From Porphyra umbilicalis (Eukaryota; Rhodophyta; Bangiophyceae; Bangiales; Bangiaceae), in the NCBI GenBank assembly GCA_002049455.2, contig KV919039.1, positions 41,630-105,629 of the forward strand: a stretch of 64,000 nt of DNA, written 5' to 3'. Of this stretch, positions 12,631 through 23,064 are shown piece by piece. The notes below the pieces were generated by a model, which worked only from the letters and a program-made list of their open reading frames with translations, had not been told where the DNA came from and did not search any database. Position 1 is the stretch's first letter. Each line of letters starts with the position of its first letter. A program made the position numbers and the translations under genes.

Positions 12631-13347
12631 GAGGCAGGTCACGACTCAGCGGGTTGGTGCCGTCGGAATCCGCCACCTTTTTGGGCAATGGCCTCATCAG
12701 ACGCGGGCTGCTCTGACACACAAGGCAGCACATGACAGCAATGAGCCCTCCATCGCTCTTTCTGGCTCCCTTCATCGTGGAGCCGGTCCCTTCGGCCATT
12801 CTGGCTGGTACCCCACTGGGGGGCGTGCCATGCGTCACACGTCCCGTCTGAATGTTTAGAGCACGGAGGCGGGCCCGTCGGCAAATGTGGCTGACGGCCC
12901 AGTGCGAAGTGGACAAAGGCCAGAAGATCTCCTCTTGCGTGCTATTTTGGGACGATGGCAAGTCCATTGCGAAAACATCAGGAATCGCAGCATGTCCTGA
13001 TCCTGCTTTGATCCCTGAACAATGGCCCGACAATCAAGATCATGGGCCCGTTCTCTGTCGCTCGAAATTACATTCGGACAGTTGTGACGAGCCGGGTGCA
13101 TATGTCGACCGGACGACGGCGTCGCCGATCCGGTCGACGTCGCCCAGGGTTGCAAGTATACGGTGTACTCATCCGCTGAAGGTTTCATTTCAGTATAATG
13201 ATAGAAAGGCTGACAGTATAGTTATAGAAAGCATTTGTGGAAGTCTTATGGGTTCGACGTTCCAATATATATCAAAAATTATTCCAACCGTTTCGCCTGG
13301 CGATCTACCTTGTCACCGGCAATGGCGCGAGCTTACGTTGGCGCTGC

Positions 13348-13470
13348 GGGCAATGCCAGGCAGCCGTTTCGCGGGGGGGGGGAGCTGGGCAATGCCAGGC
13401 AGCCGTTTAGTTGGGGGGGGCGGCGCTGAGGGCAATGCCAGGCAGCCATTTCGCGGGAGGCGGCGGCACT
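13348..13470. repeat. Short tandem repeat, three ~42-bp units
   Basis: Three copies of GGGCAATGCCAGGCAGCC followed by a T-rich pair and a G-run begin near 13348, 13387 and 13431. They lie just upstream of the hAT-type transposase fragment. No function is visible. Confidence 0.8.
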
Positions 13471-13815
13471 GGCTGTGTCTCCAGAGCGCGTTGTGGCTGG
13501 AGCACTGGGGGGGCCTGCGGGCACAGCTCCCGCCGGGCGCCCGTTCCTGCCCCGCACGCCACACTGCCCACCGCCTTCCCGAGCCCCCCTCCCAGGTGCA
13601 CAGTGCTCATGCGCGGCCGTCGCCCACCGCCTACCCCCCCCTCCAATAAGAGCGGGGGGAAAAAAAGGGGCCCACTCCCCCCCACGTCGAGGCCACTCAT
13701 CCCGCCACAATCGGGCCGCTCCCACCCCCGACGCCCCCGCCCCCCCCCTCCCCCAGCGCCACGTCCACCCCCCCCCCCCGCGCCCCCCCCTCCCGCCCCC
13801 CCCCCCCCGCGTGAC

Positions 13816-14652
13816 ATGGGGGCTGCCAAGGACCCCGTCTGGGCCTACTTCACAGCCACCGACGACCCGCGGCGCTTTGTGTGCAAGTTTTGCACCCAAA
13901 CCCTCTTTGGCAATTTCACGATGCTCAAGAAGCACGTGGTCTCCAAGGTGTGCACCCCGCCGGCCGACGTGTACAGCATCCTCCTTGAGCGGCTCGTCGG
14001 CAACCAGCGCAAGGACACCCTGGGCTCCAGCCGTCGCCGTGAGCAGCTGATCGACTTGACGTGCGACCGTGTGCATGACGCGTCTGCGGGGGGGCCGTCC
14101 ATGCACACGGAGAGCACTGGACGGGCGGGCGGTAGCGGTGCTGGTGTTGGTGTCGGCGGTGGCCCTCTGTCGCCGTATGTGTGGTCGCTGTCCAGCAAAA
14201 AGTGCACCGACCTCGACGCCCGGTGTGCACGGTGGCTGTATCGCAGTGCGCTCCCCCTGCGCACGACTGAGGCTCCTGCCTTGCAGGCCTTCTGCAAGGG
14301 GCTCAACGCGGCCTACAAGCCGCCGTTGCGCTTCTCCTTGGGCGGTCCCCTACTCGACCGGGAGTTTGCAGCGCAGTCGGTGCTGGTGGACGCGTTTGTG
14401 GCGCGCAGTGTGGCAGCTGGGGACATCATCATTGGCGGTGACGGCTGGAGAGACCGGCAGCGCAACAGCATCTGTAACGTCATGCTCTTCACCCCCGAGC
14501 CGCTGTACGTGGGGACGAGTATTTGGCCCGAGCAGCGGCACACGGCCGAAAACACGGCGGCGTTCTTCATGAAGCGCATCGAGGCGCTGGGCAAGAGGAG
14601 CGTATGTGCGTCGATTGAATTACAGAACGTAAGTAGAACTTTCCATAAGTAA
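13816..14652 (+). pseudogene. hAT-type transposase, BED zinc finger plus DUF659, 3'-truncated
   Basis: From ATG 13816 the frame encodes about 278 residues. A BED-type zinc finger lies at residues ~3-45, with CKFC followed by KKHVVSKVC, after the aromatic-rich start typical of BED domains. A Gly/Ser linker follows. Then comes a DUF659-like segment at residues ~135-270 that contains GDGWRDRQRNSI and IEALG. DUF659 is normally followed by the hAT RNase H-like catalytic and dimerisation regions, which are absent. The frame runs out where consensus 5' splice sites occur (GTATGT near 14612, GTAAGT at 14629), so this may be the first exon of a split gene. I could not find continuing exons in the next kilobase, so I treat it as a truncated transposase. 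The G/C-run leader just upstream (13720-13810) is low complexity. Confidence 0.72.
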
Positions 14653-15090
14653 ATGGAAAGCAACTACCAACACGCGGTGCACACGTTGCATAATTATAGT
14701 CTGCCGATCGATGGTTCGCATTAATACTGTGAGATTTTCAGGTGTATTAGTCCAACTGTAATTATCCCCTCTCAACCCTGACGTCGCCACCGTTTGTCGC
14801 CGCAGTGCTCGCTACCAAATTGATTTAGAAATATGAGACGTGCATTCCGGGACATGTGATTGGTTGAATAGCGATGAGAATGGACCAATGAGATTGTGTC
14901 GCTCAGCTCACAGAATTCAAATCAAGTCGGTTTGAAATCCCCAGTCCCCCCGGCGGTCCCCCTCCCTCGAATGAGGCTAGATTATAAGATGATCGTACTC
15001 GGGTATGCCATACCAACCAAGTGTCCCAGAACTTCAAACGGCACTTGAATCCCAGCTAGGGCGGCACCTTCCCACTGGTATTTACGTGTA
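14653..15090. other. No gene seen; no continuation of the hAT frame
   Basis: The DNA is AT-richer. It was searched for a continuing hAT catalytic region downstream of the possible donor sites and none was recognised. Confidence 0.35.
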
Positions 15091-15150
15091 GTTACAGTCG
15101 TTCCACAAAAACCTAGCACTCGGCCGAGACCAATAGTACCATGGACAAGA
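15091..15150 (+). repeat. Dispersed repeat R, copy 3 (terminal fragment)
   Basis: The segment from ACAGTCGTTCCACAAAAACC through CGAGACCAATAGTACCATG matches the start of repeat R at 12134. It is nearly identical to the reverse complement of 40018-40067. Only the terminal ~60 bp are retained. Confidence 0.72.
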
Positions 15151-15860
15151 TCCATTTATGAACACGTGGGAAAGAGCTAAGGAAGAGGTGTTACGGAGCA
15201 CTGTGTTGTTGAATCTGATCCGAACAGCATCATTGCTGCACCTGGGAGCGAACCGACACTGGTTTGTGTTGCCACTTCCAGGATCCTCTCAGTGCCCGTC
15301 AGTGTGGCACTGGGCCTTGGGGCCAAAACGGTTGCTCCACTGCGCAGCAGGGGCCAGAGACAGCCAGATTCGACTCGCAACCTGTTCTCGATACGCCTCG
15401 CTGGTACTGTACTGTCGGACCCGCTCGATCGGCTCCTAAGTGTTCATGAATCTAAATCAACCCAGTTATGGGCATCAAATTGGATCTGGAAAGATGCCAA
15501 ACCGTTCAGGATCATTATCGACTCACATTACAATCGGTAGTCGGCGTGCCGCGCAGCCCGGGTCCGCACAAGATTCCGATCGTTGTCATCCGCCACCTGC
15601 TGAATGAGGCGGCGGTGGCCAACGCATCGACCGCCTTTGTGTTTTTTCCATCTAATTCCAATCGTTCCGGCCCGATGCGCATCAGTCGAACAGCGAGCGC
15701 CTCGGCTGCAGTATTCGATGTGCATCGAAGTTCCGATCCAGGCGAACGCGGCGATGAGGTCCTGACTCGAGGGGCCCATGTACCTCGAATGAGGTACCTT
15801 GTGGAATGAAGGAACTGGTCGCACCTCAGTGCTGATGACGACAAACTGGCGAGACTTGTA

Positions 15861-16301
15861 TTGCTGATCCCCCAATTCTGTCCTCATCGATTAGCAACGG
15901 TTCCTGGACGTATGGTTCTTGTAGAACTGGCCAGCCATCGGTCAAGAGTACTTGCAAACAGCTGCTAAGCACGAATCTGAGTCGTTCTATTGGCTTTCCA
16001 ACGGCCAGTTCCGTGCAGATTCAAGTTTCTTCTTTTTCTTGAGATTTTCTTCCGATCCAGTCCGTGTCAGATGGGCAACAGGCTCGCAATCGTTGCGATA
16101 TCGAGATTTTCTGCGAGATACGCAGAAAAGTGCAGAAAAACGAAGGCGTCGAATGTGCGATCGGGGGCCGTACGGGCACATTCTGTATTTATCGGGCCCG
16201 GTATGCGCTGCTGTCCGTCTGATCGACCAATCGCATATCTCCACTCCTTGCTGTTTCACTACCGTTCCGGGGCGATGAGGATAGAACTGGGGGATCAGCA
16301 A
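15861..16301. mobile_element. TA-flanked MITE, 441 bp
   Basis: The terminal inverted repeats are 29 bp and 27 of 29 positions match. The left end is TTGCTGATCCCCCAATTCTG and so on, inward. The right end, read on the minus strand, gives the same start. TA dinucleotides flank both ends (15859-15860 and 16302-16303), the Tc1/mariner-type target duplication. There is no coding capacity. The ends resemble those of the elements at 52088, 56401 and 58633. Confidence 0.85.
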
Positions 16302-16303
16302 TA

Positions 16304-17520
16304 GATCTCCACGGTGTAATCTCGACGACTTGCTGGCAGATTCTCCGCGTGAGGTCCGTTGGTGCGTGGCCCGGCCGGTTGCCTCGTCCTCCTCGTGATC
16401 TGGCTCAAACCGTGCGGCGTCGTCTCGGCCCCCACCACCACCAATCCCCACGACGTGTTTGTTTTTCCTGTGCTGCTTTCTCTTCGAATACTTCGGAGAG
16501 TGTGAGTACCTCTGCCTGCGCGTTTGTGCATCATTCGGGTGATTGCGGCGGGCATGACCGATCGGTTTGCAGTCCTTTTTATCCTTCTTTTCTGTGCTTG
16601 CCTCCTATGCCGCTTTGTATCGACTCGCGCATCGGTCTTCGTGCGGGCTCTCTAACATTGTCTGTTTCGGCGAGCGCTTGCTGTTTCTGTTTGCTTTTGT
16701 TTCCTGCTTCCATTTGTGCGCGACAATCCGTCTTCTTTTCCTTTCAGATAACCTTGTTACCCTCACCGTCGGTCGGTCTGATCCTGAAGAGAAGGGGGGA
16801 AGCGGGAGGGAAAGAGGGGGGGTGTGGTTAGGCGGAACGGCGAAGAGAAAAGGTTGGTTCGAGTGGAGGGTGGCTGACTCGGCGATCTGGTTGATTGAGA
16901 CGAATGCCACGGGCTCTCTCCTTGCTCTATTCTGACTTTGTTCATGCGCTAGCTGTCCTCTGTTCATGGGCTAGTTGTCCTCTGTACGAGTACTCGTTCC
17001 TTTTCGTGGTTGTCCTTTCTTGCTGTTGCTCGTGCGCTCACTGTCTCGGCAAAGGATCTCACCTCAGCACCTCGCCCGCTTCACTGACAGCAGCACAGAA
17101 CCAATCAGTAACAGTGTTTACAAGTGCCTGAACAGCTGCCAAGGACAGCTGCTGATATAGTTAACTCCGAGTAGCTCGAATGCAAATATAGTTACTTCCC
17201 GAGGTGTATTTGTCATCGGGCTCGCATTGGAGGATTCGCATCGCTTTCTCCATCAGAAGTGTAGCGAAAGCGCTCGGAAATGCACTGTATGCTCGAATCA
17301 GGACCCGAACGAACATCGTGTTTTGATGGAAGTGTACCAAACCAGGATGATGTGAAAGCCGCAGGCACGTCTAAATTGTGACAAATTGCGCATGGTGGCC
17401 TGCGGTCGTGGCCGACGAATGGTGACCATTTAGCGCAGCGCGGCCGGCCAGCGGTGCACGCCCCTCTCAACAGCAACAGCCGGGGGTGTTGCAACAACCG
17501 TCCCCCCCCCCCCCCGCTAC
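16304..17520. other. No gene seen
   Basis: Mixed composition with T-rich tracts near 16560-16750 and 16930-17050. The open frames are short and overlapping, without recognisable domains. Confidence 0.35.
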
Positions 17521-18000
17521 GTGGTATCCAAAATTGGAAGTTCTTCGGACACGCAGGACGCCTGTGGGGCCAGGCACTGTGCACCCCCCCTCCACTCCAA
17601 CGTGACGTCCCAAATTGGCATTGGGTTAGACACGCAGGACGTCTTCGGGGCCAGGCACTGGTCGAGCCCCCCCCTCCCGCCCTTGTATCCGAAATTCGCT
17701 GTGTTTCCGAAACGCAGGGTGCCTCAGGGGCCGGGCACTGGGCGCCCCCCCCTTCCTCCATCGTGAGGTCTCAAATTGGCAGTGTGTCTGGCGCGCAGGA
17801 CCTTTTTGGGGCCAGGCACTGGTCCCGCGCCACTCCCCACCTCATCATACCCCAAATTGGCAGTGTTTTCCGACGGCAGGACGTTTTTGTGGGGGCCAGG
17901 TACAGCTTGGGTCCCCCTACCTCCCCCCCTTCATAGAAACCAAATTCGGCAGTGTCTCCAGCACGCAGGTGGTTCCTGGAGCCCGACAGCCACCCACGTG
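17521..18000. repeat. Minisatellite, six units of ~81 bp
   Basis: The motif CCAAATTGGCAGTG, then CACGCAGGACG, GGGGCCAGGCACTGG and a C-run recurs at about 17527, 17609, 17689, 17770, 17851 and 17939. Spacings are 82, 80, 81, 81 and 88 bp. The units are diverged, so this is an old array. Open frames crossing it on both strands are a by-product of the unit length being a multiple of three. Confidence 0.88.
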
Positions 18001-18311
18001 CTGTTCAGGGGCATCGTAGGTCACCTTCTTGTGCGGGTGGGTACAACTCGCCGCACGGGCGGCGAAACCTGGCCCCCGGTGACGTTTGCTGACGATGGCG
18101 CGCCGGCCTCATGCGGACATCACTTTGGTGCGCGGGCCGCCCTGTCTACCGCGTTTCACCAGTTTGCCGAACGTATTAAAGTGCGTGCCGGCGACGACGT
18201 CTAGCGGTTGGGATGGCAACACCGTCGTAACGCTGTCCCCTTCCCAGGCCCGAACCCCCTCCCCCTGCGTCATCGACTCGCCCAACGATTGCTCGGTCCA
18301 CACACCCAACC

Positions 18312-19415
18312 ATGTCATCTGGTGATGAGATATCGCCGGTCTGCGCCTGCCCGGCCGACGATGGGCCGGCCGACACGGGACGCGCGGCTGGATCGGTATC
18401 GTCGTGTTCCGGCCCCACTGAGACATCGGAAGGTGCTGCTTCCTCTGACGATGGGTTGTCCGAGGGGACTGACGAGGACGGCGAGGCCCGTCTGGGCCAG
18501 GCGTGTTCGATTGGCGGGTACCGGAAGCGGTTTTCGCACGATAAGCACAACGCACGGACGAGCGCTGCAAGAAGCCTCGAATGCCCTTTCAGTCCAAGCG
18601 TACCGGCCGAGTTCCGGGCCGAGGTTTGCCCTTGCCCTAACACGACTGAGAAGTCAAAAACATGCGCCAAGTCGCTGTGTACGTTTTCGTTTTTCTTTGG
18701 AGGTGGCACAAGTTTCTTGTGGGATCACAGCGTCGTGCTCGCTACGCCGTATGATCAATGGATGACAAATGCTAACTCGTGTGTCTCTCGCTACAATGTC
18801 ATTGGCTGGTTGTTTTTTAGTTGCACGCTGCGCTTCCAGGAGGGACACCTTCCCCACACCAGGTCCTTGACGAAGGCCTTCACTCTTGGACGTACGAAGA
18901 ATGGTCGGCTATCGATACGTGAAAAAAAAGAGGCGCGCTTCGAGCCCCGTTTTACGGTATGCCCCAAGACCGAGGCTATGCACTTCGAGCGCCAGGCGGC
19001 GTCGGCGCGCCGAGCGGCTATGCTCAAAGCGGAAAGGCGTTAGGCGGTCGAGGTTCAGGAGCGGGCGGCGCTTTGTCACGATATCACCAACCTTCCCCCA
19101 GCCGCCCGGGCTGCAAGAATGGTCCGCGTGGCCGACGCGATGACAGGTTATCACGCCCGAGCCGCGCTGGTAGCTAGTCCAAGCGGCGCTGCCTACGACA
19201 AGGCGTACGCTGGTGGCTTCGGCTTGAGAAAGGCCGAGAACGTCGCCTTGCTGTACGCCAGTGCGACTCAAGCCGGTATTGAGTTCGGCAAATCGGCTTC
19301 TGGGGAAGTGCCCAACACTGAGGTGGTTCGGCGCGGGATTCGCAAGCGGCTTCAGAAAGCGATTGCGACAAAAAAGCAAGCCCACACCGATCACATTAGC
19401 AAGCTGTTAGGCTAA
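18312..19415 (+). pseudogene. Unrecognised ORF of ~367 codons with one internal stop
   Basis: From ATG 18312 a frame runs to TAG at 19041-19043 and continues in the same frame, without further stops, to TAA near 19413. The N-terminus is acidic and Ser/Asp-rich. The middle has two Cys pairs (CPCPN..., CAKSLC) and a T-rich hydrophobic stretch encoded by AT-richer DNA (18640-18860) that might be an intron. The C-terminal third is basic and helical, with FGLRKAENVALLYASA. I do not recognise a family. It may be an accessory protein of a decayed transposon or a host gene fragment. Confidence 0.38.
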
Positions 19416-20132
19416 TTGAGTGGCCCTACCGGGTCATCCAGACTGTACGTTGGCTGTATCGCTTCTCTATTTCGTCGTCTCTCTCCCCCCCCTCTTTCTG
19501 GCATTCCGATTGAGCGAGCGAAAGCTGCAACTTGACACTAACACGAGCTCCATCGACATCCCTGATATTCTTGCGTTTGGATCTAATCCGCTTCACAGGG
19601 ACGCTCACAGCCTCCAAGATGGATCATCCGGCCAACCAGCGCCTGCTGAGTCTCGCGCCGACCCGCCGGCTGCCAACAAAGTGTCTGGGACCCAAACGCC
19701 AGCCACTGGCCTGTCCCGGGGACCCAGCAGCGCTGCTGCCGACGGGAACGCCGCGTTCAATCACTTTGGCCCGGCGCAGCATCCCGAGAGCTTTGTACTG
19801 TTCATTTATCGACCAAGCTCCTCGGCTGAGCGGGAGAGCTTAGTTTGAAAAGCGAGGGCGGGGATGGAAAGCCCATGTGTCCGTAGACACACAGTTTCAG
19901 GGTCGTCTCTGGCTACGTCTGCTGTGGTGGCACTCATTCTGTGTAAGTGGGGGAGCGCCGGGCGGGACCATCCATCTATTGAGGACTTTTCCGTGGGGTT
20001 GGTTGACACAGTCACACGCTGGGCGTCTGTTCATCGTTGAGCGTTGGTGTTTGGAGCCGTTTGCCTTCCTTTGGTTGGTCTCGCACCTTTATCAATAAAT
20101 ATGTCTCTGGCTGTCCTAATCTTCATCATCGT
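19416..20132. other. No gene seen
   Basis: Short overlapping frames only. This lies downstream of the minus-strand transposase's stop codon, so it may hold part of that element's 3' region. No terminal repeat was located. Confidence 0.35.
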
Positions 20133-21233
20133 CTACTCTCGCTCCACTGGCAACTGCTGAAAGGCATCTTGCCAAGGCACCTCTGGACCAGCGAGCTCCG
20201 GCACATTCCGAACGGCCTCCAGAAGACAATGCTCAAAGTGCTCGCCAATATTTTCCGCCGACAAAGAGAGGATCGCTAAGGCGTGGCGGAGGGCGTTGAG
20301 CTCCTCCGGAAAGGAATGATGCATCGTCTGGAGCAGGTTGGACAGCTCACTGATGACCTCTTTCATTGGTTTAAAATCTGCACTGTAGGGAGGAAACCGC
20401 AGTGGGAAAGCGCCCGCCGCCGCAATCCACGCGTCCGCTTCCGCCGTGTGAATGGGTGCGTTGTCCAATAGGAGGACAGACCTATCGGCTTGGAGTGCCC
20501 AAGGCAACCCCAGGACGAACTTGGTCATCCTTGGCAGCATCCCTGCGAGGAAGATGAGCCATTCATCCGAGTTTTGTGACGGGGGGCTGGGTGTCGTCTC
20601 GCAGTGGTTGACGACCGTCTGGTAGGACGCGGCCATCATCGTGGAAGTTCGGAGGATGTGCTTTTCAACGCGCGAAAGGCCGTCATATCGCACCCCGCAC
20701 ACCCACCGACCACGCCTGCGCCGCACGTCGCCTTCATCCTTGTGCGTCTCGTCAACTGAGATAATGCACCGCAGCGGGGTTGGCAGCATAACGCTCGCAA
20801 ACGCCTCCCGGCGCTCCTGGTCCTGCTCCCGTTACATTTAATACAGGTTCTGGTAGGAGAAGCCGGTAGCTCGGAGAATACGGTCAAGCGTCCCAATAGA
20901 GGTCTTGTATGAGTCGCGGTAGCCAGGGAGAGTGGATGGATGGGTAAACACATCCTTTATTTCACCTATCTGCTGCTCAAAGTCCGAAAGGATGACAGCA
21001 TTGACGGCTTGAAGGAAGTGGGAGGCGTGAATGATGATGTCGGCGTGTCGATTGCGTAAAACAGGGTCCGGCCACCACGCGCCCGACGCGACGTAGGCGC
21101 TTATCCAGACATGGACCGGCGCGCAATTGCAAACTAAGCGCCGCGCAGCCTCATTATTGGAGAAGCCCTCAAATCGCACCCAGGAGACCGCCAGAATCCA
21201 CGCGGTGTCATCGAAGACCATGATGTCCTGCAC
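20133..21233 (-). pseudogene. Tc1/mariner-type DDE transposase, two in-frame stops
   Basis: One minus-strand frame of about 367 codons is interrupted by TAA at 20838-20840 and TAA at 20832-20834, with a single ATG between. The N-terminal part (21233-20841) carries a helix-turn-helix-like segment (FSNNEAARRLVCN), then a linker ending SIGTLDRILRATGFSYQNL, the usual join to the catalytic domain. The C-terminal part has IISVDETHKDEG (first acidic residue), SVLLLDNAPIHTAEADAW (second) and FPPYSADFKPMKEVISEL (third). These match the DDE superfamily endonuclease pattern D, DNAPxH, PPYSxDxNPxE. The catalytic positions are preserved, so inactivation by the stops may be recent. Confidence 0.8.
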
Positions 21234-21729
21234 ACGACCCGAACGCGGAGTGTTTTTCCTACCTGCTCATCGCAGAGTTCTTATCGACTCAGATGAGCCT
21301 CATGGTAGCGTTGTGACCCCCCGTGCTGACATGAGACGAATGCGCGGGAGTTTCAGAAGCACGCACGGGAAGAAAAGTAGTCCGCGTGGTCCTGCTAGGT
21401 CTCTGGCGAGCGCAACGTTGAAAAACGCAGTCAAATGTCAATGCAAGGGCACACCAGTGGGATGAGAATGAATTCCTCAGCGCCTTCATTGGTCGTATTG
21501 GCACGCAAGCAACCCGTCACAGACGATACAGTGCAGAATCTGCGGATCTTAGTGATGTTACCCTGGGCCGTGCGAGCTCCATTATCGTTTGAGCTTTATG
21601 TTGCCCCTTGACCACGATGCAGGGGTCCACGGCAACGGCAACAAAGCCTGACAAGAAACATGGCAGCCGTAGAAATGGTCAGCACAGTCAACAAACCACC
21701 TGTGTGCGGGTGACACAGAAGTTTCCGGG

Positions 21730-21997
21730 ACCAACACGACACAGCGCCGTACTGACTGTAGTACAATGAATCGCGATCACGTCGGAGAGGAGGGAAGTAC
21801 CGGCCGTCCTAGTCGCTCGTTTGTCAGCCGCTATGGTACTTGACGTCCAGGAAGTCAGGCCGACCGAAACGCCGAGACAAACAGGCACGGTTTACTTGCC
21901 GGCGACGACGGTGCCTCGCACCGTCGTCGCCCTTCGTCCTTAAAGGGCGCAAACAGCTGCGCGGGGACCGGGGCCACTAGTTGGCCCGGTCCCGCGC
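21730..21997. repeat. Dispersed repeat S, copy 2, with three stem-loops
   Basis: Homologous to 7335-7615 in direct orientation. Stem-loop 1 at 21903-21929 has a perfect 12-bp stem with a CTC loop. Stem-loop 2 lies at 21928-21949. Stem-loop 3 at 21959-21997 pairs GCGCGGGGACCGG with CCGGTCCCGCGC. The sequence of stem 3 differs from copy 1, yet pairing is kept. It lies about 500 bp upstream of the minus-strand DDE transposase start. Confidence 0.65.
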
Positions 21998-22238
21998 TGC
22001 CAAGTACCTACGATGCAGATAATTCCCTCCAATGCATGGCACTACCCAATATGGATTGACACGCCCCGCTTTCAGCACCGGACAATCCGACGAGCTCACC
22101 CAGACACATGCGCCGCAGGCGCTCACACGACGCAGTAGCACGCCACAAAAGCGACACACCACCGACCACCCGGCTTCTGAGCACCAGCGCCCACAGCCAC
22201 GAGTACAACTCCTCTGGCGTAGTACTACACTGACTGTG

Positions 22239-22243
22239 TCTAG
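22239..22243. repeat. Target-site duplication, left copy (TCTAG)
   Basis: TCTAG immediately before the 5' LTR is repeated exactly at 33753-33757 after the 3' LTR. A 5-bp duplication is standard for Ty3/gypsy integrases. Confidence 0.93.
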
Positions 22244-22902
22244 TGTGACGGTCCGTCACATGGCCCCCACACTCCGGGATCCAGATTCCTCGGAAATATG
22301 CCCCACTAACGCATATTTCAAATTGTTCCGTTGGCGATCCACTTGTGATCATCTCGTGGCTCACCAACCACAACCGCAATCCCAATACTTCCCTGGGATT
22401 CATAACCCCCTCGAGCGGGCCCCTACTTAATGGCCTAATTTTGTGTAAACCCCACTTGGATTATCGACTTATGTTACTTTGTGCCCCTGACTCCGGGGCG
22501 CCGCGAGGGTGTCACGTAGCACCCTTCCGCCCGCCTCTACTCAAGGCGGTATTCGAAGCTTCGGCCGTCCTCCGGGTTATGAGCCCAGTGGGCCCTGAGG
22601 AAAGGGCTTTCCGTGGGTCCTTTGAGGGTGTCTGAGGAGGGTTTTCCGAGGGTCCGAGGGAGACGGACGGGATAAGAGGGTGATGCGTGAGTGTCGCCTC
22701 GAGGCCTTCGACGCGGGCAAGTAAACTTCCGGTCACACAACTCGTGTTTGTCGCTCGGGGCGCCTTCCCCCGGTCGACGCCGTGCGTGTGTGCTCTTCGG
22801 GGTTTCCTTCCGGGGCGGGTATTCCCCGACAGGACTACCCGGCGACACGGTTTGGCTCGCCCTCCCCCCAACTGGGTGGGGTGGGCCGAGCGTGTTGTCA
22901 CA
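22244..22902 (+). repeat. 5' LTR
   Basis: 659 bp, starting TGTGACGG and ending GTTGTCACA, so TG..CA with short inverted ends. The first 17 bp (TGTGACGGTCCGTCACA) form a perfect palindrome around one T. The promoter and polyadenylation positions cannot be placed confidently. Confidence 0.95.
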
Positions 22903-22925
22903 TTTGGTGGAGCAGCAGGGGAGGA
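22903..22925 (+). other. Probable primer-binding region
   Basis: TTTGGTGGAGCAGCAGG directly follows the LTR. A TGG two bases inside is typical of primer-binding sites complementary to a tRNA 3' CCA. I cannot name the tRNA from memory. Self-priming, as in some chromoviruses, is not excluded. Confidence 0.5.
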
Positions 22926-23064
22926 AGGCAACTCAACCTTCCTCGGGGTGGTGGCGGTGCGCCAACCCGCCTCGGGGGGAACCTAGTCGGTCCTCCTTCC
23001 CTTGGTGCCTAGCGCTGCGGGCGGTGCCCCGCAACGCCAGGTTTGGCTGAGTCCGGCCGGGTCG

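Noticed and set aside
22512-22931. ORFs inside the LTRs
   Set aside because: They are duplicated in both LTRs on the minus strand and have no domain; they are a consequence of LTR sequence.
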